From assembly GCF_003590945.1 (NCBI RefSeq), contig NZ_QYUK01000008.1, forward strand, positions 558,001 to 622,000: a stretch of DNA of 64,000 nucleotides. The letters run 5' to 3'. This DNA comes from Oleomonas cavernae. Lineage in GTDB: Bacteria; Pseudomonadota; Alphaproteobacteria; Zavarziniales; Zavarziniaceae. Both the position numbers and the translations under genes were made by a program. This document shows, in pieces, positions 54,163-61,860 of this stretch (within the stretch, counting starts at the first letter, position 1; each line of letters starts with the position of its first letter). A model generated the notes under the pieces. That model ran no database searches. It had not been told where the DNA came from and saw nothing but the letters and a program-made list of their open reading frames with translations.

Positions 54163-54538
54163 TGCTACCTCCCTGCTTGCGGTTGGGGCATGTGGGGCAC
54201 CGGCGCGACAGCTTGACCTCGGTCGTATTGACTGGGCGGCGGGTGCGGTTCTGGTGGGACAGGCACTTGTCGCCGGCGATCTCGCCCAGCACGGGGCAGA
54301 TCACGGTGTCGCGCATCAGCGCGGCACGCACGGCGCTCTCGACGTTGGGATAACTGCCCTTGTAGTCGCGGCGGATGACCTGCCAGACGACAGAGGCGGC
54401 ATAGCCGATGCGGATGGCCGTCGCCTTCTCGGTGGTGGCGTCTGCCTCCGCCGCCAGGACCTGGACCCAGCGGGGCAGTTCGGTGCCCCAGGCCTCGCGC
54501 GCGGCCTGGGCGGCCGAGATCTTCACGCGGGCGGTCAC
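54149..54538 (-). CDS. Helix-turn-helix phage early regulator with zinc-binding tail
   Basis: 129 residues. ATAIRIGYAASVVWQVIRRDYKGSY is a helix-turn-helix, and the C-terminal RRCPTCPNRKQ suggests a zinc knuckle. Similar proteins follow the transposition genes in D3112/B3-like phages. It overlaps its neighbours. Confidence 0.7.
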   Translation of the reverse strand: MTARVKISAAQAAREAWGTELPRWVQVLAAEADATTEKATAIRIGYAASVVWQVIRRDYKGSYPNVESAVRAALMRDTVICPVLGEIAGDKCLSHQNRTRRPVNTTEVKLSRRCPTCPNRKQGGSNVAK

Positions 54539-55179
54539 GGCGCCACCTCGATCGCGTCCTGGCCGACAATCGGCCAGACGACTTCGCCGACGTTCGGGTC
54601 GAACACGACCTTGATGCTGGTCACCTGGGGCGCCTTCGGCCCGGTGAAGCGGCTCTCGATGAAGGCCAGCCTGGACACCTGGCCGGCGTGCTTGCTCTTG
54701 AGCCGATAAGCGAGAAAGCCTGCCTTCACCAGGTAGTTGATGTAGCTCTTGGCGTCGGTTTCAGAGATCCCGCTGGTGACATGCAGATCGCGGATGGTGA
54801 ACACCTTGAGCGAGCGCATTGCCCGCCAAGCCGCGGCACGCAGATCACCCTGGGTGACGCGCTCACCGTCCTTGCCAATGCGCGGCACGGCGGCGCCGGC
54901 GTCCTTGGCAAGCTGGAAGCGCAGTTCCTTGGTGTCGGGGTTAGGGTCAAGCCGAACGAGATAGCCCGCCTTCTCCAGGCCGAACACGAAGGTGCGGGCC
55001 GACGAGCGGTCTACGCGAGCCGGCGTCGCAACCTGGTCGATGGTGAAGGTCTGCAGCTGGCGGATCTTTGCCCAGATGATCTCCCTCGGCGGTCGACGAT
55101 CGTTCGCCGCCAGGGCCGCTGGGCTCTTCCGGCCGCGAAGATTGACGCGCTTGAGCGCCATGGGTGTCGTCTTCGCCAT
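54535..55179 (-). CDS. Winged-helix phage early protein
   Basis: 214 residues from ATG 55179 (TGATG with the ATPase stop). Two winged-helix segments (TIDQVATPARVDRSSARTFV and TIRDLHVTSGISETDAKSYI) suggest a tandem wHTH DNA-binding protein. It probably acts with transposition or early regulation. Confidence 0.65.
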   Translation of the reverse strand: MAKTTPMALKRVNLRGRKSPAALAANDRRPPREIIWAKIRQLQTFTIDQVATPARVDRSSARTFVFGLEKAGYLVRLDPNPDTKELRFQLAKDAGAAVPRIGKDGERVTQGDLRAAAWRAMRSLKVFTIRDLHVTSGISETDAKSYINYLVKAGFLAYRLKSKHAGQVSRLAFIESRFTGPKAPQVTSIKVVFDPNVGEVVWPIVGQDAIEVAP

Positions 55180-55916
55180 CACAGCCGCCTGGTCGGGGCT
55201 TCGCCGGTGTCGAGGCTGCGGTCGGCCCACCACGCGCGGGTGGCCTTGGTAACGCGCTCCCGGTCGGCCGTGATCTGGATCTGTTCCAGGTTCGTGACGA
55301 TCTTGCGGATGCGGCCCCGGCGCTCGGTGACGATGTAACTCAGCAGATCGTCGGCGACCTCGATCCCGTCGACATACATCTCGGCCAATTGGCGGGCATC
55401 GGCCAGATTGGCGGGCTGTGCGGGTACCCAGGCCAGCACCCGGTTGTGGACGCGCTCGAACCGCTTCAGCTTGTTGGGAAGGGCCTCCTCGCCGACCAGG
55501 ATGATCGGCGTCTCGCTGACCATGTGCAGTTCGCGCACCAGCTCGATCATGCCTTTCTCAACGAGGATATCGGCCTCGTCCATCAGCAGCACCGGCTGGT
55601 ATTCGCGCAGGTGGTCTCCGACCGCTTGGGCCGTCCTCGCGATGGTCCTTCCCGGCATGACGCCGAGAGACAGGGCAACGGTTTCCAGAAACTCGCGCTT
55701 GCCCCAGGACGAGCGGGCCTCGATATGGATCGCGCCCTTGTTCGCCGCCGCGGTCGCGCAGGCTACAGTCTTACCAAAGCCGCTGGGGGCAAACATGCAG
55801 CCCAGGCCCGGCAGGTGTTCGGCGCGGCCCTGAAGGCGCTCGATCGCCTCAAGCAGGGCGCCTACGTTGTGCAGCATCGCTGCCGCCGGCTTGCCAATAT
55901 TCGCGTGTCGTGTCAC
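55179..55916 (-). CDS. MuB-like AAA+ ATPase (target selection)
   Basis: 245 residues from GTG 55916, preceded by AGGAG at good spacing, preferred over the ATG at 55961. Walker A is FAPSGFGKT and Walker B is VLLMDEAD, with an arginine-rich sensor region. MuB proteins polymerise on DNA and steer the transposase to targets. It lies directly after the transposase gene, as in Mu. Confidence 0.9.
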   Translation of the reverse strand: MTRHANIGKPAAAMLHNVGALLEAIERLQGRAEHLPGLGCMFAPSGFGKTVACATAAANKGAIHIEARSSWGKREFLETVALSLGVMPGRTIARTAQAVGDHLREYQPVLLMDEADILVEKGMIELVRELHMVSETPIILVGEEALPNKLKRFERVHNRVLAWVPAQPANLADARQLAEMYVDGIEVADDLLSYIVTERRGRIRKIVTNLEQIQITADRERVTKATRAWWADRSLDTGEAPTRRL

Positions 55917-55974
55917 GTTCTGATCTCCTGAGTTGAATACCTGACCCCGTCCGACTGCCATCGGGCGGGGTTGT

Positions 55975-58188
55975 TCATGCCGACCGGCTGCCGGTTACCT
56001 TCCCCTCCGCTTCGAGACGCTCGATCAAGACCAGGGCTCTGCACTCGGCGTCGCGGCCGTAGCGCAGGTGCCACCGGGCATCGCCTTCGTTGAGTTCCTC
56101 GCCGGCCGCGATCCGCGCGCTAAGGGCCTTCCACTCCGCATAGCGGCGGTGCTTGGCGTCCTGCTCGGCATCGATCGCCGTGGGCGACCGGCCGAGGCTG
56201 ATGATCTGGGCGGGCGCCAGGGGTTGCACGGCAACGACCGGGGCCGGTGCCGGCGCTTCGCCCGCCGCGTCAGCCGCGGCGGCCAGTGCCGGGGTGGTGT
56301 AGGTTTCGGTCGGGCGCGGGAAGGCCACGACTGGGGCCATCCGTTCGCGAGCGGCGTCGAGGGTGGCTTCCAGCAGATCCTTCTTGAAGCCCGCCTTGGA
56401 GCGACGTAGGGCGGCACGTTCCAGCTTGATTTTCTCGGCCTGTACGGCCTTGGCGCGGGCCGCCATCTTGGCCCTGTCGATGCCCAGGCGTTCGGGGTTC
56501 TCGGCCACGCAGACGAAGGCGTCGTCGTCGGCCGTGTAGACGTAGACCCGGCCCATATCGACCGGATCCAGGCGGACTCGAACCTTGTGGCCGACTTCCA
56601 GCCCTGGCCCCCAGAAGGAGGCGTTTTCCAGGCGAATGCCCTTTTTGCTGACCTTGCGGAAGCCCTCGCCGCCCGGCAGCTCCATCAACAGCATGTCGAG
56701 GGCGCGCTCGCTCTCGACCCGCCGCACGGTACCGGTGTAACTCGCGGCCTGCGCAAAGGGAGACAGGCCGTTCAAGCCGCCATGTTCGTCGCGGTCGTAG
56801 TAGATCTCGACCCAGTCGTTGATCCGGCCCTGCAGGCGCGCCTGGTCGAGTTCGACGCAGAAGGTCTCTTCGGGGGTTTCGCCCAGGCGGGCGGCGAAGC
56901 TCTTGCGGTTCTCGATCGCGGTGCGGTCGGTCACGTTGTGCCCGATGAAGCCGGGCAACTGAGGCATCAGATTGTGCTGCAGGGTGCCGATCGCGCGCTC
57001 GACATGGGCCTTGTCTTCGGGGGTGTAGGCCCGCGCGACGTCGTGCTCGATCTTGAGCATGCGAAGCACGCCCCGCACCCGCATGGCCAGGAAGTCCGAC
57101 CCGTTGTCGGTCCTCACCTCGTTGGGAACGCCCCAGGCCAGGATCGCCGCCCGCAGCAGCGCGACGACGGCCTCGGCCCGCGGTGTCTTGGTCACCAACA
57201 CCATCATTCGCCGCGACCACAGGTCGAGCAGCACATAGACCGAGTGACGGCCGTCGAGCAGTAGGATGTCGGCCGGACTGGCGTCGATCAGCCAGATATC
57301 GTTGAGGCCCTTTCCGGTCGGCTGTGTGCCGAAGGCGAAGCGATTGCGGCCCTTCCAGGCGTCGGGGTTGGTCTCGCGCAGGATCAGGCCGGCATGGTCT
57401 TCCTTCAGACGGTCGACGTACCGCTGAAACTGGCGCAGGCCCGGCAACGGCGCCCGTTTGGTCAGCTCGCCCTGGTTGGTGGCCCATTCGACTTCGATCC
57501 CGAACCGGGCGACGATCTGGGTGCGCAGGGTCTCGATCGACAGGTGCGGCTGCATCGTGATCATGGCCAGGATGGCGGTCTTGATCTCGCCGGCGGCACC
57601 CCGATCCAGCACGCCGCTGCCGGCGCGGTTGCGATAGGCGCCAGCCAGGCGCGCGACCTGGCCCTTGCGGATGTGTTCGCAGATGCGCCGGATCGTGGCC
57701 GCGGACATCTTCGGATGGGCTTCGAAGACCCATTTAGGCAGCTTTGAGATCGCCTCGGGGCCATCGACCGCTAAAGTCATTTTAACGGCCGCCACGGCAT
57801 GGATGTAGAAGGCGGCGAACACCGGCCAAGCCTTGCGATCGGTATAGCCCAGGCTCGCCCGGAACCGCTCATAGGCTTCGAAGATCGCGACCTTCACGTC
57901 GCGCCGCTGCGCCGCCTTCGGCCCGGCGGAGAGTTCGCCTAGAACCGCGGCTGGGACCGGCGGGGCCAGCTTAAGGGCCAGATCGGCCCCCACCCGCCGC
58001 AGCGCCGCCGACGTGAGGGCGTCACGCACATCTGCGGGCAGAGCCTTTACGTCGTAAATACGGCGCCGGTTGCCGGTGGGAAGGGTCTGTTCGGAATAGG
58101 CCCAACCTGCTTCAGCCCGGATCTCGGCCGCACGCTTGCTAAGCCCGAGCGCCGATGCGATTTCGCCGATCGTTACCCAGGCTTTCAT
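55975..58188 (-). CDS. MuA-like DDE transposase
   Basis: 737 residues from ATG 58188. An N-terminal helix-turn-helix (TIGEIASALGLSKRAAEIRAEAG) is followed by the catalytic core with DDE residues in WLIDASPADIL, VRTDNGSDFLA and KAHVERAIGTL, and a C-terminal MuB-interaction-type region. It integrates and replicates the phage by transposition. It overlaps the upstream gene by 4 bases. Confidence 0.93.
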   Translation of the reverse strand: MKAWVTIGEIASALGLSKRAAEIRAEAGWAYSEQTLPTGNRRRIYDVKALPADVRDALTSAALRRVGADLALKLAPPVPAAVLGELSAGPKAAQRRDVKVAIFEAYERFRASLGYTDRKAWPVFAAFYIHAVAAVKMTLAVDGPEAISKLPKWVFEAHPKMSAATIRRICEHIRKGQVARLAGAYRNRAGSGVLDRGAAGEIKTAILAMITMQPHLSIETLRTQIVARFGIEVEWATNQGELTKRAPLPGLRQFQRYVDRLKEDHAGLILRETNPDAWKGRNRFAFGTQPTGKGLNDIWLIDASPADILLLDGRHSVYVLLDLWSRRMMVLVTKTPRAEAVVALLRAAILAWGVPNEVRTDNGSDFLAMRVRGVLRMLKIEHDVARAYTPEDKAHVERAIGTLQHNLMPQLPGFIGHNVTDRTAIENRKSFAARLGETPEETFCVELDQARLQGRINDWVEIYYDRDEHGGLNGLSPFAQAASYTGTVRRVESERALDMLLMELPGGEGFRKVSKKGIRLENASFWGPGLEVGHKVRVRLDPVDMGRVYVYTADDDAFVCVAENPERLGIDRAKMAARAKAVQAEKIKLERAALRRSKAGFKKDLLEATLDAARERMAPVVAFPRPTETYTTPALAAAADAAGEAPAPAPVVAVQPLAPAQIISLGRSPTAIDAEQDAKHRRYAEWKALSARIAAGEELNEGDARWHLRYGRDAECRALVLIERLEAEGKVTGSRSA

Positions 58189-58634
58189 ACGCCGCCCCCG
58201 AGGAGGTCGCGCAGGCGCTGCTTGTCGGCGCGGATCTCGCGTTGCAGGCGGCCGATCTCCGCGTCGCGGCCATCGCGTGGGGTCATGATCAGCGTGCCGC
58301 GCTTGCGGGCGAGGAGCAGTTGCAGGCACTGGCTGCCGGTCGCCACCTCAAAGGCAGGCGCAAACTCGAACGGGAACCGCCAGCCGTCATGGGCCTTGCT
58401 GGTCCAGGAATTCAGCATCGCCTCGGTGATCGCCTTGCCCGTCAGGTCGGACATGCGGGCGGCGATCTCCGCCCGGCTCAGCGGGCAATCCTTGATCGCC
58501 CGAGCCAGCGCTGCGCACAGCTCGGCCGCGATATCCAGGCTGCCCTCGGCCGGCCCGGGCGGCTGCCCGACAGCCTCGAATTCCACGAGCAGGCTGCCCT
58601 GTCTGGTATCGGCAGAACGAGCGCGTGGGGCCAT
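58185..58634 (-). CDS. Phage early protein upstream of the transposase, unknown function
   Basis: 149 residues with a helix-turn-helix-like segment (SRAEIAARMSDLTGKAITEAML). Proteins of this type occur before the transposase gene in B3-like phages. It overlaps the transposase start by 4 bases. Confidence 0.55.
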   Translation of the reverse strand: MAPRARSADTRQGSLLVEFEAVGQPPGPAEGSLDIAAELCAALARAIKDCPLSRAEIAARMSDLTGKAITEAMLNSWTSKAHDGWRFPFEFAPAFEVATGSQCLQLLLARKRGTLIMTPRDGRDAEIGRLQREIRADKQRLRDLLGGGV

Positions 58635-58729
58635 GGTCAGGCCACTTCGCCGAAATTTCGCGGGGACTCCGCGAGGTTGCTCGAATCAGCTACACTAATA
58701 TCTCTAGTCGTAGAGGGCGCTGAAACACC

Positions 58730-59260
58730 ATGGTCCTGACCGAAATCGCAACTGGATTGAGCGTCGTGAATGGCGCCGTGACGGCCTTCAAGGCTGGCCG
58801 AGAGACCATTAAAGCCATCGGCGGCAAGCTCGATCGGGAGAACCGGCTCAAGATCGAGGCGATGATCGACGACATGACCGATAGGTTGAGAGAGGCGCAG
58901 GAGGCGGTTCTGGCGCTCACGGATCGATGCCGAGAGCTTGAGCAAGAGAACAACCGCTTGGTTCAGTTTAAGATCGATGCTCAAAACTATGAGCTTCGGC
59001 AGATTGCCCCGAACTCGTTTGCATACGCGGTAAAACCGGACGTCGAGCATCTTCAGCGCGACGCCCACCTCTGTGCAAATTGCTTCGACCAGTCCCAGAA
59101 ATCGATACTCCAGCTTGAGAAGCAGGGGCCATTTGGGATGGACACGTTGAAGTGCCCGCGCTGCGAGACGCGCGTCATGTTCGACAGCGGGCGTTCGGGC
59201 GCGGCCGGCGTCACTATTGCGACAGTCAAGAGGTCCAGCAGGTTTGACGGCGACTGGTAG
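58730..59260 (+). CDS. Coiled-coil plus zinc-ribbon protein, likely phage moron
   Basis: 176 residues on the plus strand, opposite to the surrounding early operon. Residues 40-80 form a coiled coil (LREAQEAVLALTDRCRELEQ) and the C-terminal part has two cysteine pairs (CANC, CPRC) 33 or so residues apart, a zinc ribbon. The sequence is less GC-rich than its neighbours, and a TAATAT-like -10 lies upstream. An independently transcribed cargo gene is inferred; function unknown. Confidence 0.65.
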   Translation: MVLTEIATGLSVVNGAVTAFKAGRETIKAIGGKLDRENRLKIEAMIDDMTDRLREAQEAVLALTDRCRELEQENNRLVQFKIDAQNYELRQIAPNSFAYAVKPDVEHLQRDAHLCANCFDQSQKSILQLEKQGPFGMDTLKCPRCETRVMFDSGRSGAAGVTIATVKRSSRFDGDW

Positions 59261-59289
59261 GTAGCGCGCGTCCTCATTGCCCGCCATGA

Positions 59290-59583
59290 TCAGCGCTCTT
59301 CGCTGGCATGGTTGGCGGCGCCGGCCAACAGTATGTCCATCGTTTCGCCCATGGTCCGGATACCCACCCCCGCCATCGGCAGCGTGTTCGCGATATTGAA
59401 GGCGATCAGGTACCGAATTTCGCGCAGTAGGGTGATCACCTCGCCCTCGCTTTCTCGCTCAGCCGCAGTCTGCTTTGAGCGCCTTACCTGCGCCCTCTGG
59501 CCCTCGACCTTTTCGCGCTGGCGGTGAAGCACTTCGGCGCGGGCTTTGCCGGCCATGTCCCACGGCTTCTGGTTGTCTTCCAT
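59290..59583 (-). CDS. Small phage early protein, unknown function
   Basis: 97 residues from ATG 59583, mostly helical (EVLHRQREKVEGQRAQVRR). It starts 1 base after the Ner-like stop. The coiled-coil gene is inserted directly downstream on the other strand. Confidence 0.55.
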   Translation of the reverse strand: MEDNQKPWDMAGKARAEVLHRQREKVEGQRAQVRRSKQTAAERESEGEVITLLREIRYLIAFNIANTLPMAGVGIRTMGETMDILLAGAANHASEER

Positions 59584-59584
59584 G

Positions 59585-59923
59585 TCAGGCGGCCTCCGTC
59601 TTTTCGACATTGTGTTGCGCCGCAGGGCGGCTACCCTTGCCAATGCGTTCGGTTGAACGTGCAAGCGGAAGCCGCCGGCCATTTTTGTCGTAGTGCTCGG
59701 GGAAGAGTTCCTGTTGGCGCACGCCAATTCTGGCTGCCAGGGCTAGCTCGATATGGCGCGACGGCATGCCGCCGGCGGCGATCGAGATGGCTTGGTGGCT
59801 GCACCCTAACTCCCGTGCCAGGGCACGGAAGTTCGAGCCCTTGCACTTCAGTCGGTAAAGGATCCACGCCCGCCTTTCGGCGGGATTTTTTGGGATGTCT
59901 AAAGTTGACGTTGCGATTGCCAT
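59585..59923 (-). CDS. Ner-like (Nlp family) early regulator
   Basis: 112 residues from ATG 59923. PKNPAERRAWILYRLKCKGSNFRALARELGCSHQAIS is the Ner/Nlp winged helix. In Mu, Ner limits early transcription. The gene is divergent from the repressor and has a promoter whose -10 lies only 7 bases before the ATG, so the mRNA is probably leaderless. Confidence 0.8.
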   Translation of the reverse strand: MAIATSTLDIPKNPAERRAWILYRLKCKGSNFRALARELGCSHQAISIAAGGMPSRHIELALAARIGVRQQELFPEHYDKNGRRLPLARSTERIGKGSRPAAQHNVEKTEAA

Positions 59924-59930
59924 GTCGGCG

Positions 59931-59959
59931 ACGATAACAGGACAAAAACGGCTAAACAA
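59931..59959 (-). promoter_or_regulatory. Early promoter of the Ner-transposase operon
   Basis: On the minus strand: TTGTTT (59959-59954), a 17-base spacer, TATCGT (59936-59931). Only 7 bases separate the -10 from the ATG at 59923, predicting transcription from or next to the start codon. Confidence 0.5.
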
Positions 59960-59960
59960 G

Positions 59961-60098
59961 CCGGATTTGTCATTTCGCGATGCTTAGGCGCGCGAAGATG
60001 GCTGGACCCTTGCCTATCTCATTGCCAGATATGGCAAATCCGGGGCGGCGGGAGCATTGCGAAACGAGGTGGCATTGCGAAACATTTTTTCGCAATGC
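59961..60098. promoter_or_regulatory. Repressor/Ner switch region with two families of repeats
   Basis: TTTCGCAATGC (or its complement) occurs at 59973-59983 (one mismatch), 60054-60064, 60072-60082 and 60088-60098. The last two form a 12-base-pair palindrome (60071-60099) just upstream of the repressor. Separately, CCGGATTTGTCAT (59961-59973) has its complement, with one mismatch, at 60031-60043, and a perfect dyad (TTGCCA...TGGCAA) lies next to it. The first family is the likely repressor operator, the second a likely Ner site. Confidence 0.7.
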
Positions 60099-60113
60099 CG
60101 GTGGGGCCGACAC

Positions 60114-60770
60114 ATGACCGTGGGTGCGCGCCTAAAGCAATTTCGGGAGAGCAAGGGACTCTCGCAGGAGGAATTCGCCGACGCGATTGGCACTACCCAA
60201 CGGTCGTTGAGCCGATACGAGGCCGACGAGACAGAACTCAAGGTTTCAGCCGTCCAGCGGCTAGCCGAAATTGGCTGCGACACGGCTTGGCTAGTCACCG
60301 GCGCCACGCCTTTGAGCCATCCGTCAGAGGTGTCGGCGGTGGGCTTGTTGTTGATCGAGATACCGCACTATGCGGTTGCATTCTCTGCCGGCAACGGGCG
60401 CTCAGCGGCGCCAGAGGATGAGGCTTTTCATAGCCTTACGGTACCGGAGGAGTGGGCGAGGAGAGTTACGCGGCGCAATCCAAAGCACCTGATCATGGCC
60501 CTGGCCGAAGGCAATTCGATGGAGCCGACGATCGGCGACGGCGCCACCCTTCTGATCGACAAGACCGACCAAGCCCTGTCCAATGGGCGTATCTACGCCT
60601 TGGTCGTGGATGACACGCTGTTCGTGAAAAGGGTCAGGCGCACCCTCAAGGGCGAGATCTTCCTAACCTCCGACAACAAGTCATTTCCTGAAGAGCAATT
60701 AGACAATGACGAGACCCGCGATATCCGCATAATCGGTCAGGTAGTGTGGAGCGGAGGGGCTCTAGCGTGA
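60114..60770 (+). CDS. Phage repressor, XRE helix-turn-helix with S24 LexA-like peptidase
   Basis: 218 residues from ATG 60114. An XRE HTH (LSQEEFADAIGTTQRSLSRYE) is followed by an S24 domain with the catalytic serine in EGNSMEPT and lysine in LFVKRVRR. It is a self-cleaving repressor that would respond to RecA. This differs from the Mu c repressor, which lacks the S24 domain, and matches B3-like phages. Confidence 0.9.
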   Translation: MTVGARLKQFRESKGLSQEEFADAIGTTQRSLSRYEADETELKVSAVQRLAEIGCDTAWLVTGATPLSHPSEVSAVGLLLIEIPHYAVAFSAGNGRSAAPEDEAFHSLTVPEEWARRVTRRNPKHLIMALAEGNSMEPTIGDGATLLIDKTDQALSNGRIYALVVDDTLFVKRVRRTLKGEIFLTSDNKSFPEEQLDNDETRDIRIIGQVVWSGGALA

Positions 60771-61096
60771 CCAAGTCTCTAGTAGCAACAGCCTCACTTT
60801 TAGGCGTGATAGCCTTGTCCGGTTGCCAACTGGATGGCGGCGTTTCTGAATGCAAAGAGAAGGTCCGCCAAATGGCGGTCTCTCCTTCGTCGGTTGACTT
60901 TATTTCCGTCAAGCAGACCGCGGATGACCGATGGGCTCTGGGTCGAGATCTCCTCTACGAGATCACCTTCGACGCCAGCAACAGGATGGGCGTTCCGCTG
61001 CGGGCAATCGCTACATGCAAAGCGGCCCTCTATGACGACGGCCAGGTAAAGGTCTACGTCACTAAGATGGTCGACCATCAAGGCAACCCTATTTAG
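60767..61096 (+). CDS. Lipoprotein co-transcribed with the repressor
   Basis: 109 residues from a GTG at 60767 (GGAGGGG upstream, GTGA overlap with the repressor stop). The N-terminus (SLVATASLLGVIALSGC) is a lipoprotein signal with an LSGC lipobox. The mature part shows no known domain. Expression in the lysogen makes it a candidate for lysogenic conversion or superinfection exclusion. Confidence 0.7.
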   Translation: MTKSLVATASLLGVIALSGCQLDGGVSECKEKVRQMAVSPSSVDFISVKQTADDRWALGRDLLYEITFDASNRMGVPLRAIATCKAALYDDGQVKVYVTKMVDHQGNPI

Positions 61097-61186
61097 GTGC
61101 ACCCCTAAACGTCGCGTCGCCCCTCTGCTCGTCGGGAATTCGCGGACCAATTTTTATTGATTGTCTATGTTTTCTGCGGGTTTAGG

Positions 61187-61226
61187 TCCCGCCTGGTCCC
61201 GTTATATCCCGGATAATCCCGGATCC
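61187..61226. repeat. Four TCCC units at exact 10-base spacing near the prophage left end
   Basis: TCCCG or a close variant starts at 61187, 61197, 61207 and 61217; the last two units are TCCCGGATAA and TCCCGGATCC. The units share one face of the helix. They lie between the lipoprotein gene and the tRNA terminator, where the phage left end should be, so transposase binding is one possibility. Confidence 0.4.
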
Positions 61227-61274
61227 CTGAGTGTGTTCATCCTATCGTTCACCTCACAACATGGCCATGCCGCG

Positions 61275-61302
61275 AAAAGCAAAAGGCCGCCTTGCGGCGG
61301 CC
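61275..61302 (-). terminator. Rho-independent terminator of tRNA-Pro
   Basis: GGCCGCC (61285-61291) and GGCGGCC (61296-61302) form a perfect 7-base-pair stem with a 4-base loop, followed on the minus strand by TTTTGCTTTT. A second small hairpin lies between it and the tRNA (61310-61326). Confidence 0.85.
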
Positions 61303-61329
61303 CAGTGCGTCGATCCAAAGGATCGATGT

Positions 61330-61406
61330 TGGTCGGAGTGAGAGGATTCGAACCTCCGGCCCCTAGCTCCCGAAGCTAGTGCTCTACCAGGCTGAGCTAC
61401 ACTCCG
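61330..61406 (-). tRNA. tRNA-Pro (anticodon CGG)
   Basis: 77 bases. The acceptor stem pairs CGGAGTG with CACTCCG, then discriminator A and encoded CCA. The anticodon loop TTCGGGA, flanked by CTAGC/GCTAG, gives CGG. The T-loop reads GGTTCGAATCC. It lies just outside the prophage and is intact. Confidence 0.95.
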
Positions 61407-61611
61407 ACCGGGAGGCGCGCCTTGTAGCATCGGCATGGGGCCGGTTCAAGCACTCACTTTGCCCATCCTGCCAAACAGCGCTTGCCCGATACGGCAGGGC
61501 GCCCTAAAGAACGCCCGCGACAGGGCATTGCCCGGTCGCCTTCAGCAATGGGAGGCCATCGTGTGCAAGGACAAATTCGAAGCCCGCTTCTGCTTTTGAG
61601 CCGCTGAGCAA

Positions 61612-61806
61612 GCGCCGGAGGGGCTTTCAACTCGGAAACCCGGGTCAAGCGGGGCATCCGCATCGTCCACGGCGATAAGGAACTCGTCGAGAAACTGGGC
61701 CGCAACGATCCCTGCCCGTGCGGCTCGGGACGCCGGTTTCAAGCGCTGCTGCCTGGCCAGTGGCCGGCGTGACGGCGTGATGCGCGACGACTATTTCCGT
61801 GATTGA
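61612..61806 (+). pseudogene. Degenerate SEC-C motif protein
   Basis: One frame gives ...[16 protein letters not shown], the SEC-C zinc motif, then shifts because of an extra T in TTT. With one T removed it continues [12 protein letters not shown] to a stop at 61806. No start codon is found in frame upstream. It is a fragment or a casualty of a sequencing indel. Confidence 0.5.
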
Positions 61807-61860
61807 GCCGGCGAAAAGCCATCCGCCCGCGCGGGCGGATGGCTGATCCGGGCGGAAGCC

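Larger units (their letters stand above)
18375..61096. mobile_element. Mu/B3-like transposable prophage (minimal extent)
   Basis: Gene order from right to left is repressor, Ner, MuA-like transposase, MuB-like ATPase, early genes with GemA and a Mor-like activator, lysis, gp27/28/29/F/G, protease-scaffold, capsid, tail, and com-methylase. This is the order of transposable phages: Mu-like replication and head genes with a long non-contractile tail as in B3/D3112-type phages. No tyrosine or serine integrase is present. The limits given are the outermost recognisable phage genes. The true left end lies between 61097 and about 61270, and the right end between about 17434 and 18374. I could not find a convincing 5-base target duplication. 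Confidence 0.85.

Noticed and set aside
58637-59287. 216-residue minus-strand frame opposite the coiled-coil gene
   Set aside because: The plus-strand frame has a coherent coiled coil and zinc ribbon; the minus frame is a shadow.
61161-61379. 72-residue plus-strand frame across the tRNA
   Set aside because: Its C-terminus is the antisense reading of tRNA-Pro, a well-known false gene.
61330-61406. tRNA-Pro as an integration site of the prophage
   Set aside because: The element has a MuA-type transposase and no integrase. The tRNA is intact and no 3'-end copy was seen at the other boundary.
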